A stretch of DNA of 52,153 nucleotides from an uncultured Myxococcales bacterium (GCA_937872925.1 CALMUT010000138.1:1-52153); one strand, 5' to 3'; shown: positions 16,638-26,180, counted from the first letter of the stretch. The notes: generated by a model not told the origin, from the letters alone. Numbers and translations are program-made.

Positions 16638-19600
16638 ATGCGATTGAGGCTTAGCCTTTCCAACGTCCAGCCCCCACACACCCACAGGGGCGCGGATGTG
16701 AATTCCGAGACCGCGGGGCGCGCGCTTGCGTCGGTCGTGAAAGCGGGCGCCCTCGCGCTGTGCCTCGCGAGCTGTCTCGTGGGCTGCGGCAGTGACGACT
16801 CAAGGTCCGCGGCTAGCGGCGGTACGGGCGGAAGCTCCGGCGCGAGTGGCGCGAGTGGCGCAAGCGGCGCAAGCGGCGCAGGCGCCAGCAGCAGCGACTG
16901 GTTCGACGTATGGCGCGAAGCACAGGCGGCGGTGCGCAAGAGTCCCGATCACCTGACTGCGCGCTCCGAGGAAGTTGTGGCCAGCGGGGACGCCGCGAAG
17001 ATTTACGAGTTTGTGCGGGACCAGATCCAAACGCTGCCACCCACGATCTCCGGCACGACGGTCACCCAGGCCAGCTACTACGGCGTGCGCGGCACGTTGC
17101 GCGGCGCAGCCGGCTCACCCCGGGACAAAGCCGATCTTTTGGTGGCGCTGTACGAAAAGGCCGGCTTCGTCGCAAAGGTCGAGCAAGCCAAGCTCGACCC
17201 CGCGAAGCGCTCCCTTTCGATCCTCTTTCCGCGCATTGCGCGGCCCGCATTCCAGATCGAAGATGCCGATCAAGCGAGCAAGCGTTGGGCAGACATGACC
17301 GGGGTACAGCCGCCGGCGCAGCCGTTCAACTTCGTCGACAGCGACGGCAGCCAAGCCAAATCCCTCGCGTCGAAGTTGGCCACGCTCGTCACGCCACCTG
17401 CGACGTTGGACGACCCAGCCGACTTGCTGGACCACTACTTCCCCGTCGTGAGCGTGATGGTAGGCGGCACTGAGAAGTTTGCGAACCCAGCGGTCTCTGA
17501 CGGTGTGTTCGGCCAAAGCTACGCCGAGAGCAATCCGTTTTCGGCGACCGCCACGACCACGACGCCGGCAACCGTGAAATTGTGGGCACGCAAAGCCTTC
17601 GGCCCGGATCGCAATGACCCCATCGATCTTGTCCAGAATACTTGGACCGTCCAAGACCTGATCGGTCGCCGGGTGAACGTGCAGGCCAGGCCGCCGCTGC
17701 CCTTCATCCAGCTCATGCCGGCGAAGCTCGAGGAGCTCACCACCTTCATTCCCATGCTCAGCGTGGAAGGCGGCGACCTCAGCGCGGAGCAGGGCAGCAA
17801 GCTGACGCAGATCGGCGACGCCTTCACCCTGCGCGGAGATCGCTTGGCCTGGAACGCTGACGGAACCGTAACCATGAACGGGCTCACGCTCAGTGATCCC
17901 GCCAATCCCAACGCCGTGGCTCAAGTCGACAAGCTGCAGGTCGTCTCGGTCAACGCCAAGACCTTCCCCAGCGTACGAGTTCAGTTCGCCGCGTTGGACA
18001 AATCCGGCGCGCATGTGCCGGGTCTGACTGCGCGAGACGCGCATGTGAAAGAAGAGGGCACGCGCTTGAACGGATCGCTGCGCCCGCTGTCGACGGCGCG
18101 CAGAGTGCTGTTTCTCTTCGACGGCTCGGGTTCGGTGGCTCCGCAGTTCTTGGGTGCCCAGCTGAAGCCTCTCGTCGCGAGCATCGCGAGCAGTGTGCTC
18201 GCGCAGCCCAATACCGAAATGGCCGTGGGCGCCATCGATCAACCCGACAAACATCCATTCGTGAAGACCGTGGCGGAGGTCGAAGCACAATACGACAACA
18301 GCCCGGCGGTGGGCTCCGGCGTGTGGCGCGCGCTGCAAATCGGCGTGCAGCGCGAGCCGGATGTGATCATCCTGGTCAGCGACTTTGCCGCGACGGACAC
18401 CAAGACCCCAGCGGTCGCAAACTCACTGCTGCAGAGCAACGCGGTGCTCCTTTCCCTGGGCGCCGGCGCGGACTTGCCCACGGAGGTCGTGACCATGAAC
18501 GACACCGTCGCCACCATGGGCGGGGTTGCCGCCTCGGTAGCGAACCACGCCGCCGCACTCACCCAGGTCAACTCCAACATGCCCGCGCTGAAGGCCAACT
18601 ACGAGTTCAGCTACCGCGCGCCGGGCACCGGGCCGACGCTACGCAAGCTGGACGTGGCGCTTGAGAACGCCACGCCCACGGATCAGGGCAGCTACACCGC
18701 GGCCCCCAGCATCGCACCCCCTCCGGCCCTGGTAGGTCTGTACCTGACGGTCAAGGTGGGCAGTCGCGAAGTGACCCGCACCCTGGCCGGGATCCCGCCG
18801 GAGGCCGCCGTGGAATCGGGCACCGCCCTGGACGCGGACGCCGTGCACGCAGCGCTCTTCGGTGCCACAACCTTGGTCTTCGAAGGTGCGGCGCCAACGA
18901 TGGGTGCGCTCGCGGACGACATCTTGCAGGCGCGTCTGGCGCACGAAGACGCCTGGGACACCCGGACCGACCTCAAAGACTTCGCCGACGCGTGGCAGGC
19001 CGGCGTGCCGTCACTGCCCGCCAAAGCGCTCGCGCTGTCGATGCCGCTCTCCCCCGCAAACGCCGCGGAGGTTACATTTCCCACCGGCGCCCGCGTGACG
19101 GCGTTCCGTCGGCGTCCGCAGTTCGGCGCGACATCTGAAGACAATGTCGACCTGATGCCCTTTTCGCCGTATCGCACAGTCGGGCAGTCGCCGGGCGCGG
19201 CCTGGCAGACCACGTTTGCGCGCACCACCGTCCAAGCCATCGACGAAGCCGGCATGTTCAGCACCAGCACCGTTTCTTTGCTCGGCAGCGCAGAGCTGGA
19301 AGCCGTGCCGGCGAAGGACTTGGATACGCACTTCAAAGATGCCGCCAATGCATCCGAATGGAAGCGCATCGCCGACAGCTACAACTTCGATGTAAGCAGT
19401 GCTTACATTGCGCTCGTACCCAAAAGCGCGTCGCCCGTGGCCTATTACTCGGTCCACATGCCCACGGGAACCGTGCGCGCGGTGCTGCCCGACGGCTCCG
19501 GTGGCGGCACGTCCACCCGCGGCGCCGAAGAGCTGGAGCTGCGCTTGAAGGTCCTCGAAGCCCTGAAGAACATCATTAGCCTGGCAGGATTCGAACTTGG

Positions 19601-19853
19601 GTTTTGGGTAGAGCTGGAACTGGCCAAGGCCAAGCAGGTTGCCTACGCCACCCTTGCGATCTTGAACCTGGAAAGCTGGGACCCGAGCAGCGCGCCCGAG
19701 TGGGCGCCCGAAGGCGCCGGCACGAGCTTGCTATGCAGCTCGATCAAGGACGCCGGCTTCGGCGCGCTGCCCGGACGCGCCGGACCGATGCTGTCTAAAC
19801 TCACCACGGCATCCTGGTTTCCCCTGGGCGGCAAAGATCCCCTCTGCGACTGA
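16638..19853 (+). CDS. Large lipoprotein: transglutaminase-like domain plus von Willebrand A domain
   Basis: 1071 residues. The start at 16638 has a strong ribosome site. The signal is long; the lipobox is LVGC with Cys50, and (ASG)n repeats follow to about residue 82. Residues 85-210 contain GSPRDKADLLVALYEKAGF, the helix typical of bacterial transglutaminase-like proteins; I could not see a clear Cys-His-Asp triad. The VWA domain starts about residue 490 with VLFLFDGSGSV, where Asp495, Ser497 and Ser499 fit the metal-ion (MIDAS) site. The C-terminal 350 residues are unassigned. A surface adhesion or envelope-assembly role is plausible from the VWA domain but not shown. It converges with the gene at 19867. 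Confidence 0.75.
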   Translation: MRLRLSLSNVQPPHTHRGADVNSETAGRALASVVKAGALALCLASCLVGCGSDDSRSAASGGTGGSSGASGASGASGASGAGASSSDWFDVWREAQAAVRKSPDHLTARSEEVVASGDAAKIYEFVRDQIQTLPPTISGTTVTQASYYGVRGTLRGAAGSPRDKADLLVALYEKAGFVAKVEQAKLDPAKRSLSILFPRIARPAFQIEDADQASKRWADMTGVQPPAQPFNFVDSDGSQAKSLASKLATLVTPPATLDDPADLLDHYFPVVSVMVGGTEKFANPAVSDGVFGQSYAESNPFSATATTTTPATVKLWARKAFGPDRNDPIDLVQNTWTVQDLIGRRVNVQARPPLPFIQLMPAKLEELTTFIPMLSVEGGDLSAEQGSKLTQIGDAFTLRGDRLAWNADGTVTMNGLTLSDPANPNAVAQVDKLQVVSVNAKTFPSVRVQFAALDKSGAHVPGLTARDAHVKEEGTRLNGSLRPLSTARRVLFLFDGSGSVAPQFLGAQLKPLVASIASSVLAQPNTEMAVGAIDQPDKHPFVKTVAEVEAQYDNSPAVGSGVWRALQIGVQREPDVIILVSDFAATDTKTPAVANSLLQSNAVLLSLGAGADLPTEVVTMNDTVATMGGVAASVANHAAALTQVNSNMPALKANYEFSYRAPGTGPTLRKLDVALENATPTDQGSYTAAPSIAPPPALVGLYLTVKVGSREVTRTLAGIPPEAAVESGTALDADAVHAALFGATTLVFEGAAPTMGALADDILQARLAHEDAWDTRTDLKDFADAWQAGVPSLPAKALALSMPLSPANAAEVTFPTGARVTAFRRRPQFGATSEDNVDLMPFSPYRTVGQSPGAAWQTTFARTTVQAIDEAGMFSTSTVSLLGSAELEAVPAKDLDTHFKDAANASEWKRIADSYNFDVSSAYIALVPKSASPVAYYSVHMPTGTVRAVLPDGSGGGTSTRGAEELELRLKVLEALKNIISLAGFELGFWVELELAKAKQVAYATLAILNLESWDPSSAPEWAPEGAGTSLLCSSIKDAGFGALPGRAGPMLSKLTTASWFPLGGKDPLCD

Positions 19854-19860
19854 GGGATCT
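19835..19860. terminator. Inverted repeat between convergent genes
   Basis: GATCCC-C-CTC and GAGGGATC pair around the stop codon of the VWA lipoprotein, seven bases before the end of the opposing gene. It could serve as a two-way terminator; there is no T-run. Confidence 0.3.
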
Positions 19861-19866
19861 AGCGAG

Positions 19867-20538
19867 TCAGTCCTCTGGCGAGCCGCGTGCACCACTCGCT
19901 TGCTCCGCACGCTCATCGAACTCCGCGTCGATGATCTCGTCTGTCGTGGAGGCGCCGGCGGCAACGCGCACCTTTTCGGCTCCGGTTGCCAGCGCACGCG
20001 CGCGACGAACCGCGGCAACCACTGCGTCCGGATCCTTCGCGGCGAAAACGGCCTTCTTCGTCTTGCCCTTGTCGTCGGTCCAGCCGATCGACACCACGCG
20101 ATCCACCAGCGTTGGCGTGTAGGCCCAGGTGCCGTCGACGGAGCGCTTTAGTCCCCAGCCGCCGAAACGCTTCCAATCGTAGGGGATCACATTGCAGGCC
20201 GTGATGGCGACGATAGGCACACGCGGCCCCCACAGGCCGTACTGCACGTGCAGCTCCTCCGAGGTGACATGGGTACGCAGCACGCTGAGCCCCAAGCCGC
20301 AAAAGATCGTGAACAGCGCGCCGGCGAGAATCATCACCGACGCAAACACCGGCGCGAAAGCGAAAGACGCCACCGAAAACACGCCCATGAGCACACCCAG
20401 GCTGAGCAAGATGACCGCCAGCTTGCGCGCGATCACCTTGCTGCGATGAAACACCTGCCCACCCCCCGACATGTATTCGGCTTCGTAGGCGTCGGCAGCT
20501 GGCGCAAGTGCCGACGGTTCGGGGGCTGGTTCCGACAC
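19867..20538 (-). CDS. Two-TM membrane protein with PH-like domain
   Basis: 223 residues. An acidic N-terminus is followed by two TM helices (about 40-60 and 62-84). A soluble part (LSVLRTHVTSEELHVQYGLWGPRVPIVAITACNV) then resembles the bacterial PH-like domain of small membrane proteins, and a charged Ala-rich tail ends the protein. There is no signal peptide, so the domain is cytoplasmic if both helices form a hairpin. Function unknown. Confidence 0.7.
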   Translation of the reverse strand: MSEPAPEPSALAPAADAYEAEYMSGGGQVFHRSKVIARKLAVILLSLGVLMGVFSVASFAFAPVFASVMILAGALFTIFCGLGLSVLRTHVTSEELHVQYGLWGPRVPIVAITACNVIPYDWKRFGGWGLKRSVDGTWAYTPTLVDRVVSIGWTDDKGKTKKAVFAAKDPDAVVAAVRRARALATGAEKVRVAAGASTTDEIIDAEFDERAEQASGARGSPED

Positions 20539-20663
20539 GACGACCCTAGCGTCTCACAGTGGCAGCGCCTGCCCAAGCCAGATTGCGGGCACGCCGAGAG
20601 TCGGATAGCGTTGTGCGCGACATGGCCGGTGCATCCCGGGGGGCGAGCGGCGCCTCCAGCACC

Positions 20664-21047
20664 ATGACGACGAACGCGACGCACAGAGTCATGACGAATC
20701 GAACGGCAACGACCCGTGCATGGCCTGCCTTCCGCGCCACTTGGTCGGTCGCCCTGGGCACGCTGCTCCTGTTTTGTGCAGTCACCTCTTGCGCCAGCGA
20801 TGACGCCACCGAGTTCACATGCAGCGCCAACGATTCTAACCAAACCTGCACTTGTATGCCCCGCCGCGCCGCGCCGCCCGGAAATGCACGCGTGGTCGCC
20901 GCTTGCTCGAACTACCCCTGCTGCTACGCGAAGGCTGACCGCGTGTGCCAATGCTACGCGGAGCTCGGAGGGGCACCGCTTACTGACTGCAGACTCATTC
21001 AAGTCATTGACGCGAGGCAGGTGCCGAGTTGCCCTGCAGGCGAATGA
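20664..21047 (+). CDS. Small Cys-rich lipoprotein
   Basis: About 127 residues from the ATG at 20664; the frame is open further left (20559) and ATG 20691 is another candidate. The signal (WSVALGTLLLFCAVTSC) ends in a lipobox-like AVTSC. The mature part has eleven Cys in about 85 residues (CSANDSNQTCTCMPRR, CSNYPCCYAKADRVCQCYAELGG), suggesting disulfides in the periplasm or on the surface. Family not recognised. Its 3' end faces the gene at 21096 on the other strand. Confidence 0.6.
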   Translation: MTTNATHRVMTNRTATTRAWPAFRATWSVALGTLLLFCAVTSCASDDATEFTCSANDSNQTCTCMPRRAAPPGNARVVAACSNYPCCYAKADRVCQCYAELGGAPLTDCRLIQVIDARQVPSCPAGE

Positions 21048-21095
21048 CTGCAGCGCCTGCGGCCAACGCGCGCGCCAGCATCCGCTTACTTCTGC

Positions 21096-22589
21096 CTACA
21101 GCGCGACGAACGTCAGCGCCGCCGCCACGACGAAGGCGGCCGCTACGAACCCGGCCGCGATGGCCAGGCCAGGGAGCGCAGATCTGCCGCTAGCTTCGGG
21201 CTCCGGGCCGCCGATCTCTCGCAAGATAGCGTCGATCTTGGCGGTCAGCTCGCGGCGCTTGTGGGCAGAGCGACGATAGCGCACCACGGCAAGCGGCGGC
21301 ACGAACAGCAAAGACAAGGCGAGCAGCAGTCCGTAGCTGGATCCAAACGCCGCCACCCAGCTCATCTCAAAGCGCGGATCCCGCACGGGCTGCCCCGGCG
21401 CGGGCGGCACGCAGAAATACTCCGCGCCGTCGGAGCTGTACTCACCGGGCCCGGTTTGGTTCCACTCCGTGAACACCCACATCGGGCCCTCGCAGCCCTG
21501 GCAGACCTCCGGGCACAGCGCGTAGCCCTGCACGCCCATGAGTGGATCGCGGTTCAGCGAGCAGCGCGGAATGGCGACCGCAATCATGAGTGCCCCAGCG
21601 ATGAACGGCACCTTGAAAAGCGACGCCGCGAGCGCCGGCAGGGGCGAACCGAGGTTGGCGCGCTCGCGGGCAAGGGACCCCGCGATGGCGCGCTGGCGTG
21701 CGGCGTCCTGCTGGCCTTGGCGGGCTCGGGTTTGCGGCGCGAGTCCCGCCTTCGTCAGAGCAGCCGTGACTTCTTTGAGTCCGTGCGTGCCGCCGGCGCG
21801 GCCGAACTCCTCGCTCGCGGCTTGTAAGGCGCCGCTAAGCTCAAGCGCGTGGATACGCAGCAAAGACGTCTCAAAGTCGTAGGCACTCTGGATCGGAATA
21901 TCACCATGGCGCCGGCCAAGCACGTCGAGCACGGCGCTGGGATTGCGTTCGGCGTTTCTGATCCGCGCCAGGGACTCACGATACGCACTGTCGAGCTCGA
22001 CGACTTCCGGGGCGGCGTCACACTCGTCGAGCCAGCCGTGCGCTGAAGGCAAGTCCCGCTCGAACACGGCCTCACTGGCGAGGCGACAGCGCACCAGATT
22101 ACACAATCCCGCATCCCCGACGCGATCGAGTGCCGTCTCGAGCACGGCCCGGGCGTGAATGGCATCTCGATTGCGTCGGTAGTGGTCGGCAAGGCGCAGC
22201 GCCGTCCAACACAGGCGTCGATCCAGTTCGCTTCCGGAGGGCGCCGTCGCGGCGTTCTTGGCCTGATCCCAGATACTCTTCAAACGCGCAAAGCCCGAGC
22301 TGCCCATGGGGTCGATGTGACCGAAGTCCATAGGCCGCCGTTCCAGATCGTAGATATGTCCGGAGAGCGGATTCTGCAGCTGAGACTTCAGGCGTGAAAG
22401 CCGAGCTACCTCCTCGGCCATGGACGGCTTGCGGTGGGCGCGTTCGTCCGCGCTGCGGCGCTCCACGACGTTCGTCGCTCCACAGTAGGTGCAGCGCGTA
22501 TGCCCCCCCTGCTTCGGGGCCTCGATAGGCCCTCCGCAGCTGGCGCACTCCAGTGTGCGCACCTCGAAGTCGAAGACGGTCTTGCTCAC
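21096..22589 (-). CDS. Zinc-ribbon membrane protein
   Basis: 497 residues. The N-terminus holds a zinc ribbon (CASCGGPIEAP ... CTYCG; Cys15, Cys18, Cys33, Cys36). A helical region of about 280 residues with TPR-like spacing follows (HARAVLETALDRVGDAGLCN). There are three TM helices: about 325, 410-435 and the last 25 residues. The loop between the first two has several Cys (CPEVCQGCEG) and is probably periplasmic. There is no signal peptide. It differs from the zinc-ribbon/TPR protein at 11071 in having the membrane part at the C-terminus. Function unknown. Confidence 0.75.
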   Translation of the reverse strand: MSKTVFDFEVRTLECASCGGPIEAPKQGGHTRCTYCGATNVVERRSADERAHRKPSMAEEVARLSRLKSQLQNPLSGHIYDLERRPMDFGHIDPMGSSGFARLKSIWDQAKNAATAPSGSELDRRLCWTALRLADHYRRNRDAIHARAVLETALDRVGDAGLCNLVRCRLASEAVFERDLPSAHGWLDECDAAPEVVELDSAYRESLARIRNAERNPSAVLDVLGRRHGDIPIQSAYDFETSLLRIHALELSGALQAASEEFGRAGGTHGLKEVTAALTKAGLAPQTRARQGQQDAARQRAIAGSLARERANLGSPLPALAASLFKVPFIAGALMIAVAIPRCSLNRDPLMGVQGYALCPEVCQGCEGPMWVFTEWNQTGPGEYSSDGAEYFCVPPAPGQPVRDPRFEMSWVAAFGSSYGLLLALSLLFVPPLAVVRYRRSAHKRRELTAKIDAILREIGGPEPEASGRSALPGLAIAAGFVAAAFVVAAALTFVAL

Positions 22590-22677
22590 GGGCGCCCCAG
22601 GCTGTGCTGGTAACTCAGCCGCCGGACCGCTGCAACGAAGGCCTCCACCTCCTGCACATTCACGCGGCGAGAGCGGG

Positions 22678-23328
22678 TCAGGGCTTGTTCACGAGTTTCG
22701 AGGGCCGGACGTGACGCGCTTCGAAGGCGTGCGCGAGCTCGCGCTCGTACGTGCCGCGCTCGATCTCATCGTTGCCAGGAAGTCGCGGACGCTGCCAGGC
22801 CTTCGGCCAATGCATGAGTTGCTCGACTTCCATTCCGTCTATGAAAAGCGAATACAGCGTAGCCTGCTCGGGAAACTCGTTGACGCGCACTCGCCACTCG
22901 GCGCCATCCACGCGCGCGGCATACGGGAAGCGGGCATCGTCGATTTCTGCGAAATCTAGGCTTCGCTCGCTGGGTCTCCGCGCTTCGTCGGCAGTGACGT
23001 CTTGCCCGAATGCAAACTCGCCAGGGCGATCCCCGACCAGCTCGCCGCTCTGCAGCACCGCCGTCAAGGGCACGGCGCCGTACACATGGGGGAACAAGGC
23101 GCCGTCCCGGGACACCTCCCAGCGCAGCGCCGCCCGGTCGATCTGCCCGGAGTCGAGGGCGATCCAGGTCAGATGCCGTTGGTCGGAGAAATGCTTTTGC
23201 GCCGTCTCCCGCAGCTGCCAGGCGGCGCTCAGGTGCATGAAGCCATCGCGCTGATCGATGGGCGCCGTAGGCAATACTTCGGCGCGTGCCTCCCACAGGG
23301 CCGTCGGCAGGATCTTGAACAGACGCAC
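22678..23328 (-). CDS. DUF952-domain protein with an extra C-terminal half
   Basis: 216 residues from the GTG at 23328, which starts exactly at the family's first strand (VRLFKILPTALWEA). Residues 1-100 fit DUF952 (ALWEARAEVLPTAPIDQRDG, FMHLSAAWQLRETAQKHF, LFPHVYGAVPL), a small fold related to glutathione-S-transferase-like/ADP-ribosyl proteins, function unknown. The family is usually only about 110 residues long; here a second part of about 115 residues follows (GEFAFGQDVTADEARRPSER, EWRVRVNEFPEQATLYSLF). I do not recognise it. A longer open frame upstream of 23328 is Arg-rich and non-coding. It is divergent from the M23 peptidase. Confidence 0.75.
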   Translation of the reverse strand: MRLFKILPTALWEARAEVLPTAPIDQRDGFMHLSAAWQLRETAQKHFSDQRHLTWIALDSGQIDRAALRWEVSRDGALFPHVYGAVPLTAVLQSGELVGDRPGEFAFGQDVTADEARRPSERSLDFAEIDDARFPYAARVDGAEWRVRVNEFPEQATLYSLFIDGMEVEQLMHWPKAWQRPRLPGNDEIERGTYERELAHAFEARHVRPSKLVNKP

Positions 23329-23403
23329 CCTGCCAGTCTGCCACGAACGCGCCCCCGCGACGCGCCACGTGCCCCGCGACACGGAAACTGCTAGGCGAAC
23401 CCC

Positions 23404-24396
23404 GTGGAAGCCAAGGGACAGCGTACGCAACGACCGCCGCTGGCGGACATTTTTGGGATCCGCTCGATCCCGCAGGTCCGCTCGGACCTGACCACCGTGC
23501 TCAGCCGCATGGGCGGCGGGTTCCAGCTCGGGCTTTCCTCGCTCAGGCACCTGCGCCCGGACCTCTCCCTCGTCGCCTACGCCGGTCGCCACCCGGCGGA
23601 TGGGCTGAGCCGGATCATGAACTTCTTCGATCGCGTGGGCGGCGGGCGCGGCTACTCGCAGCGCGTGACCAAGCGCAACTGCCGGGACTATCGCGGCGGG
23701 CGCCTCACCTACGACGAACACGACGGTACGGATTTCGTGTGCCCGATCGCCACGCCCATCGTCGCTGCCGCACCCGGCGAAGTGACCCTGATCCGCGATC
23801 GCTGGCTGCGCGGTGGGCTCACCATGACCGTGGACCACGGCGCAGGGCTCGCGACGCAGTACACACATCTGTCACGCGCCATCTTGCCCGTAGGCAGCCG
23901 CGTCGCGCGAGGCGAAACCATCGCGCTGTCGGGTGCGTCCGGAATTGACATGACGACGTTTTTCCCGTGGGTGCCGCCACACTTGCACTTCATGGTCTGG
24001 CACCTGGGCCGTCCCATCGATCCGTTTTTGGCCGCTGGCGAAGCGCCACGCACGGGAACGTGGACGGAGAAAAACGCGCCCAAGCCCGGCGAGGCCGAGC
24101 AGACGTACCCCGAGCCCGTGGTGGATGCGGCGCTGGCGCGGTCCATCGCGGAGACCTGCACGGACCCCGCTATCCGCGGAGAGATCCAAGCCGTGCGGCA
24201 CCTGCCCGTGTCGCTGGTCGCGCTCCTCGAAGACTCCTTGCACCATGACCGTTTCGCCTGGCCAAACGCCCAACCCCACCCCGCACTGCGCGCGGACTCA
24301 GGCGGGCCGCTGGCGTTGAGCCTGCCACTGACAGCCACCCACTACCGCGGCGCGACTCCCGCGGACGGCTGGGGCAGCGCGCCGCACTCGAGCTGA
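23404..24396 (+). CDS. M23-family metallopeptidase
   Basis: 330 residues from a GTG. The LytM domain has HDGTD (His106, Asp110) and PPHLHF (His193, His195), the H-x3-D and HxH zinc ligands of active M23 enzymes. Between them lie TPIVAAAPGEVTLI and LSGASGID. There is no signal peptide or TM segment at the N-terminus (QRPPLADIFGIRSIPQV), unusual for a peptidoglycan hydrolase. The export route is unclear, or it may act on another target. The last 130 residues are Pro/Ala-rich and unassigned. Confidence 0.85.
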   Translation: MEAKGQRTQRPPLADIFGIRSIPQVRSDLTTVLSRMGGGFQLGLSSLRHLRPDLSLVAYAGRHPADGLSRIMNFFDRVGGGRGYSQRVTKRNCRDYRGGRLTYDEHDGTDFVCPIATPIVAAAPGEVTLIRDRWLRGGLTMTVDHGAGLATQYTHLSRAILPVGSRVARGETIALSGASGIDMTTFFPWVPPHLHFMVWHLGRPIDPFLAAGEAPRTGTWTEKNAPKPGEAEQTYPEPVVDAALARSIAETCTDPAIRGEIQAVRHLPVSLVALLEDSLHHDRFAWPNAQPHPALRADSGGPLALSLPLTATHYRGATPADGWGSAPHSS

Positions 24397-24436
24397 GGGC
24401 AAAACGCGAGTGCGGTTCGCAAGCCCCAAGCGGGTT

Positions 24437-25465
24437 CTAGCCCTCGTGTCCCAATAGCGCCTCCGCTGCCAGCTTGGGGGATCCAGACCCAGCGGCTTCA
24501 GCTCGATGGATCAGCGCGACCATGCGCTGATTCAGGGGCGCCGACACCCCACATTGCTCCGCCAAACGGACGATCTCGCCGTTGAGGAATTCGACCTCGG
24601 TCTTGCGGCCCCGATTCAGATCTTCCCACATGGATGAGCGGGCCTCGGGATTGGCTCCGAGCTGCGCACGCGCCACCAAACGCACCACCGGTGTCGGCAG
24701 TCGCAACAGTCGTGGCAAGAGCGAAAGCGGCATGCCACGCAGGGCGGCCGGGCGCACTCCGGCGGCCTTCAGCACCGTCAGTCCCTCCGCCATGAGCGCG
24801 GCAATGACGCGTCGGTAGCGCTCGGACAGCACCATCTGCTGAGTGGGAACGTCGGACAGAGCGCTCACGGCGTTGTTCAGGTTGACCAGCAGCTTGCTCC
24901 ACTGGTGCCGGACGATGTCTGCGTGGGTCGAAATCCCGATGCCTGCCTCTTCACAGGCAACGACCAGCCGCTGCAGTTGATCCTGCTCGGCCGCCTGCAG
25001 CAAAAGCCCACCCTTGGTCGTCTGCTCAAAGCGTCCCTCTCCCTGCGGCACGACGTTGAAGGCGACGATCCCGGCAAGCACGGTTTGTTCGGGGAGGCGC
25101 TCCCGCAGCGCGGGAGCGTTGCTCACACCGTTCTGCAAGCTCACAACCAGGGCTCGCGGAGAAAGGAGGGTTCGCACGGACTCTGCGACCTCCGCGGTGT
25201 GTCCGCTCTTGACGCAGCACAAGATCACATCGCAGTTCTCCAGCACCTGCGGTGACGTTTCGAACACGATCTCCGAAGCTGGCACACGGGCTTCCACCCC
25301 CGCGAGATCCGTCAGCGCCAACCCAAACGCGCGGATCTCAGCTTGTAGCCGCGCTCGTCCCAGGAAAACGACCTCCGCGCCCTTCGCTGCAGCAAGCTTT
25401 CCGCCGACGAAGCAGCCCACGGCCCCCGCGCCGAGCACACCCACACGGAGCTTTGACGATGCCAT
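24437..25465 (-). CDS. panE: 2-dehydropantoate 2-reductase-like (ketopantoate reductase)
   Basis: 342 residues from the ATG at 25465, which starts right at the Rossmann motif (VGVLGAGAVG; Gly12, Gly14, Gly17). The hallmark residues are present: Lys in HQWSKLLVNLNNAV and the RSSMWEDLNRGRKTEVEFLNG segment. The enzyme class reduces ketopantoate to pantoate with NADPH for CoA synthesis. Many genomes carry paralogues with other 2-oxo substrates, and no other pan gene is nearby, so the exact role is not certain. It is divergent from the acyltransferase, 94 bp apart. Confidence 0.88.
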   Translation of the reverse strand: MASSKLRVGVLGAGAVGCFVGGKLAAAKGAEVVFLGRARLQAEIRAFGLALTDLAGVEARVPASEIVFETSPQVLENCDVILCCVKSGHTAEVAESVRTLLSPRALVVSLQNGVSNAPALRERLPEQTVLAGIVAFNVVPQGEGRFEQTTKGGLLLQAAEQDQLQRLVVACEEAGIGISTHADIVRHQWSKLLVNLNNAVSALSDVPTQQMVLSERYRRVIAALMAEGLTVLKAAGVRPAALRGMPLSLLPRLLRLPTPVVRLVARAQLGANPEARSSMWEDLNRGRKTEVEFLNGEIVRLAEQCGVSAPLNQRMVALIHRAEAAGSGSPKLAAEALLGHEG

Positions 25466-25559
25466 GGCACGCAGTGTACCGCACCCCATCTCCGCCCCCA
25501 GCGGCCGCTCGGATTGTCCTTGGTGCTCGCGGCAAACTTCGAGTATCCGTGTAAGCGCG

Positions 25560-26180
25560 ATGACTGGTCGCCCCCAGCCGAAGACCATCGAAGCGCGCGT
25601 TGCCCGCGCCGGCCTCAAGGCGCTCGGAGGCTGGCGCTACGTCGGCGACGTCCCGGCGCCGCGTCGCGCGGTGTGCTTGGCCACGCCACACACCGACAAC
25701 ATGGACGGCTTGTTGCTCGTGTTACTCGCCAAGTCCGTTGGGCTCCAGCTCTCTTGGATGGTGAAGGACGACTGGGGCAAACCGCCCATTGGGATTCTGA
25801 TCCGCAAAGTGGGCGGCGTGCCCATCGACCGCAGCAAGGCCAACGGCATGGTGGGCAGCATGGTCGAAGAGTTCGAACGCCGGAACGAGTTCTATTTGGC
25901 GATCCCCCCCGAAGGCACTCGCAAGCGCACGGACTTCTGGAAGTCCGGGTTCTACCGGATTGCCTTGGGCGCCAAAGTTCCCGTGCTGCCCGGATTCTTG
26001 GACTACGCCAAAAAAGAGGGCGGCTTCGGCCCGCCCATCGAGTTGAGCGGCGACATGAAGAAGGACATGGACGCGATCCGTGCGTTCTACGACAAGGCCG
26101 ATCCGAAGCCGCGCCACCCCGACAAGTTCGGACCGATCCGTTTGCGGGAAGAAGCGCCGTCGACGCACAACGCCAGCTGA
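25560..26180 (+). CDS. PlsC-like 1-acylglycerol-3-phosphate acyltransferase
   Basis: 206 residues. It has the acyltransferase motif I as ATPHTDNMDG (His44, Asp49, HX4D) and motif III IPPEGTRKR near residue 112. The segment GGVPIDRSKANG is motif II-like. Members acylate lysophosphatidate or other lyso-lipids at the inner membrane. No clear TM helix is present, and the protein is shorter than E. coli PlsC (245), resembling the short acyltransferases often called TagG/glycerol acyltransferase-like. Substrate unknown. Confidence 0.85.
   Translation: MTGRPQPKTIEARVARAGLKALGGWRYVGDVPAPRRAVCLATPHTDNMDGLLLVLLAKSVGLQLSWMVKDDWGKPPIGILIRKVGGVPIDRSKANGMVGSMVEEFERRNEFYLAIPPEGTRKRTDFWKSGFYRIALGAKVPVLPGFLDYAKKEGGFGPPIELSGDMKKDMDAIRAFYDKADPKPRHPDKFGPIRLREEAPSTHNAS

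Noticed and set aside
17115..18338. 407-residue open frame on the minus strand
   Set aside because: Antisense to the VWA lipoprotein gene with no motif; codon-bias shadow.
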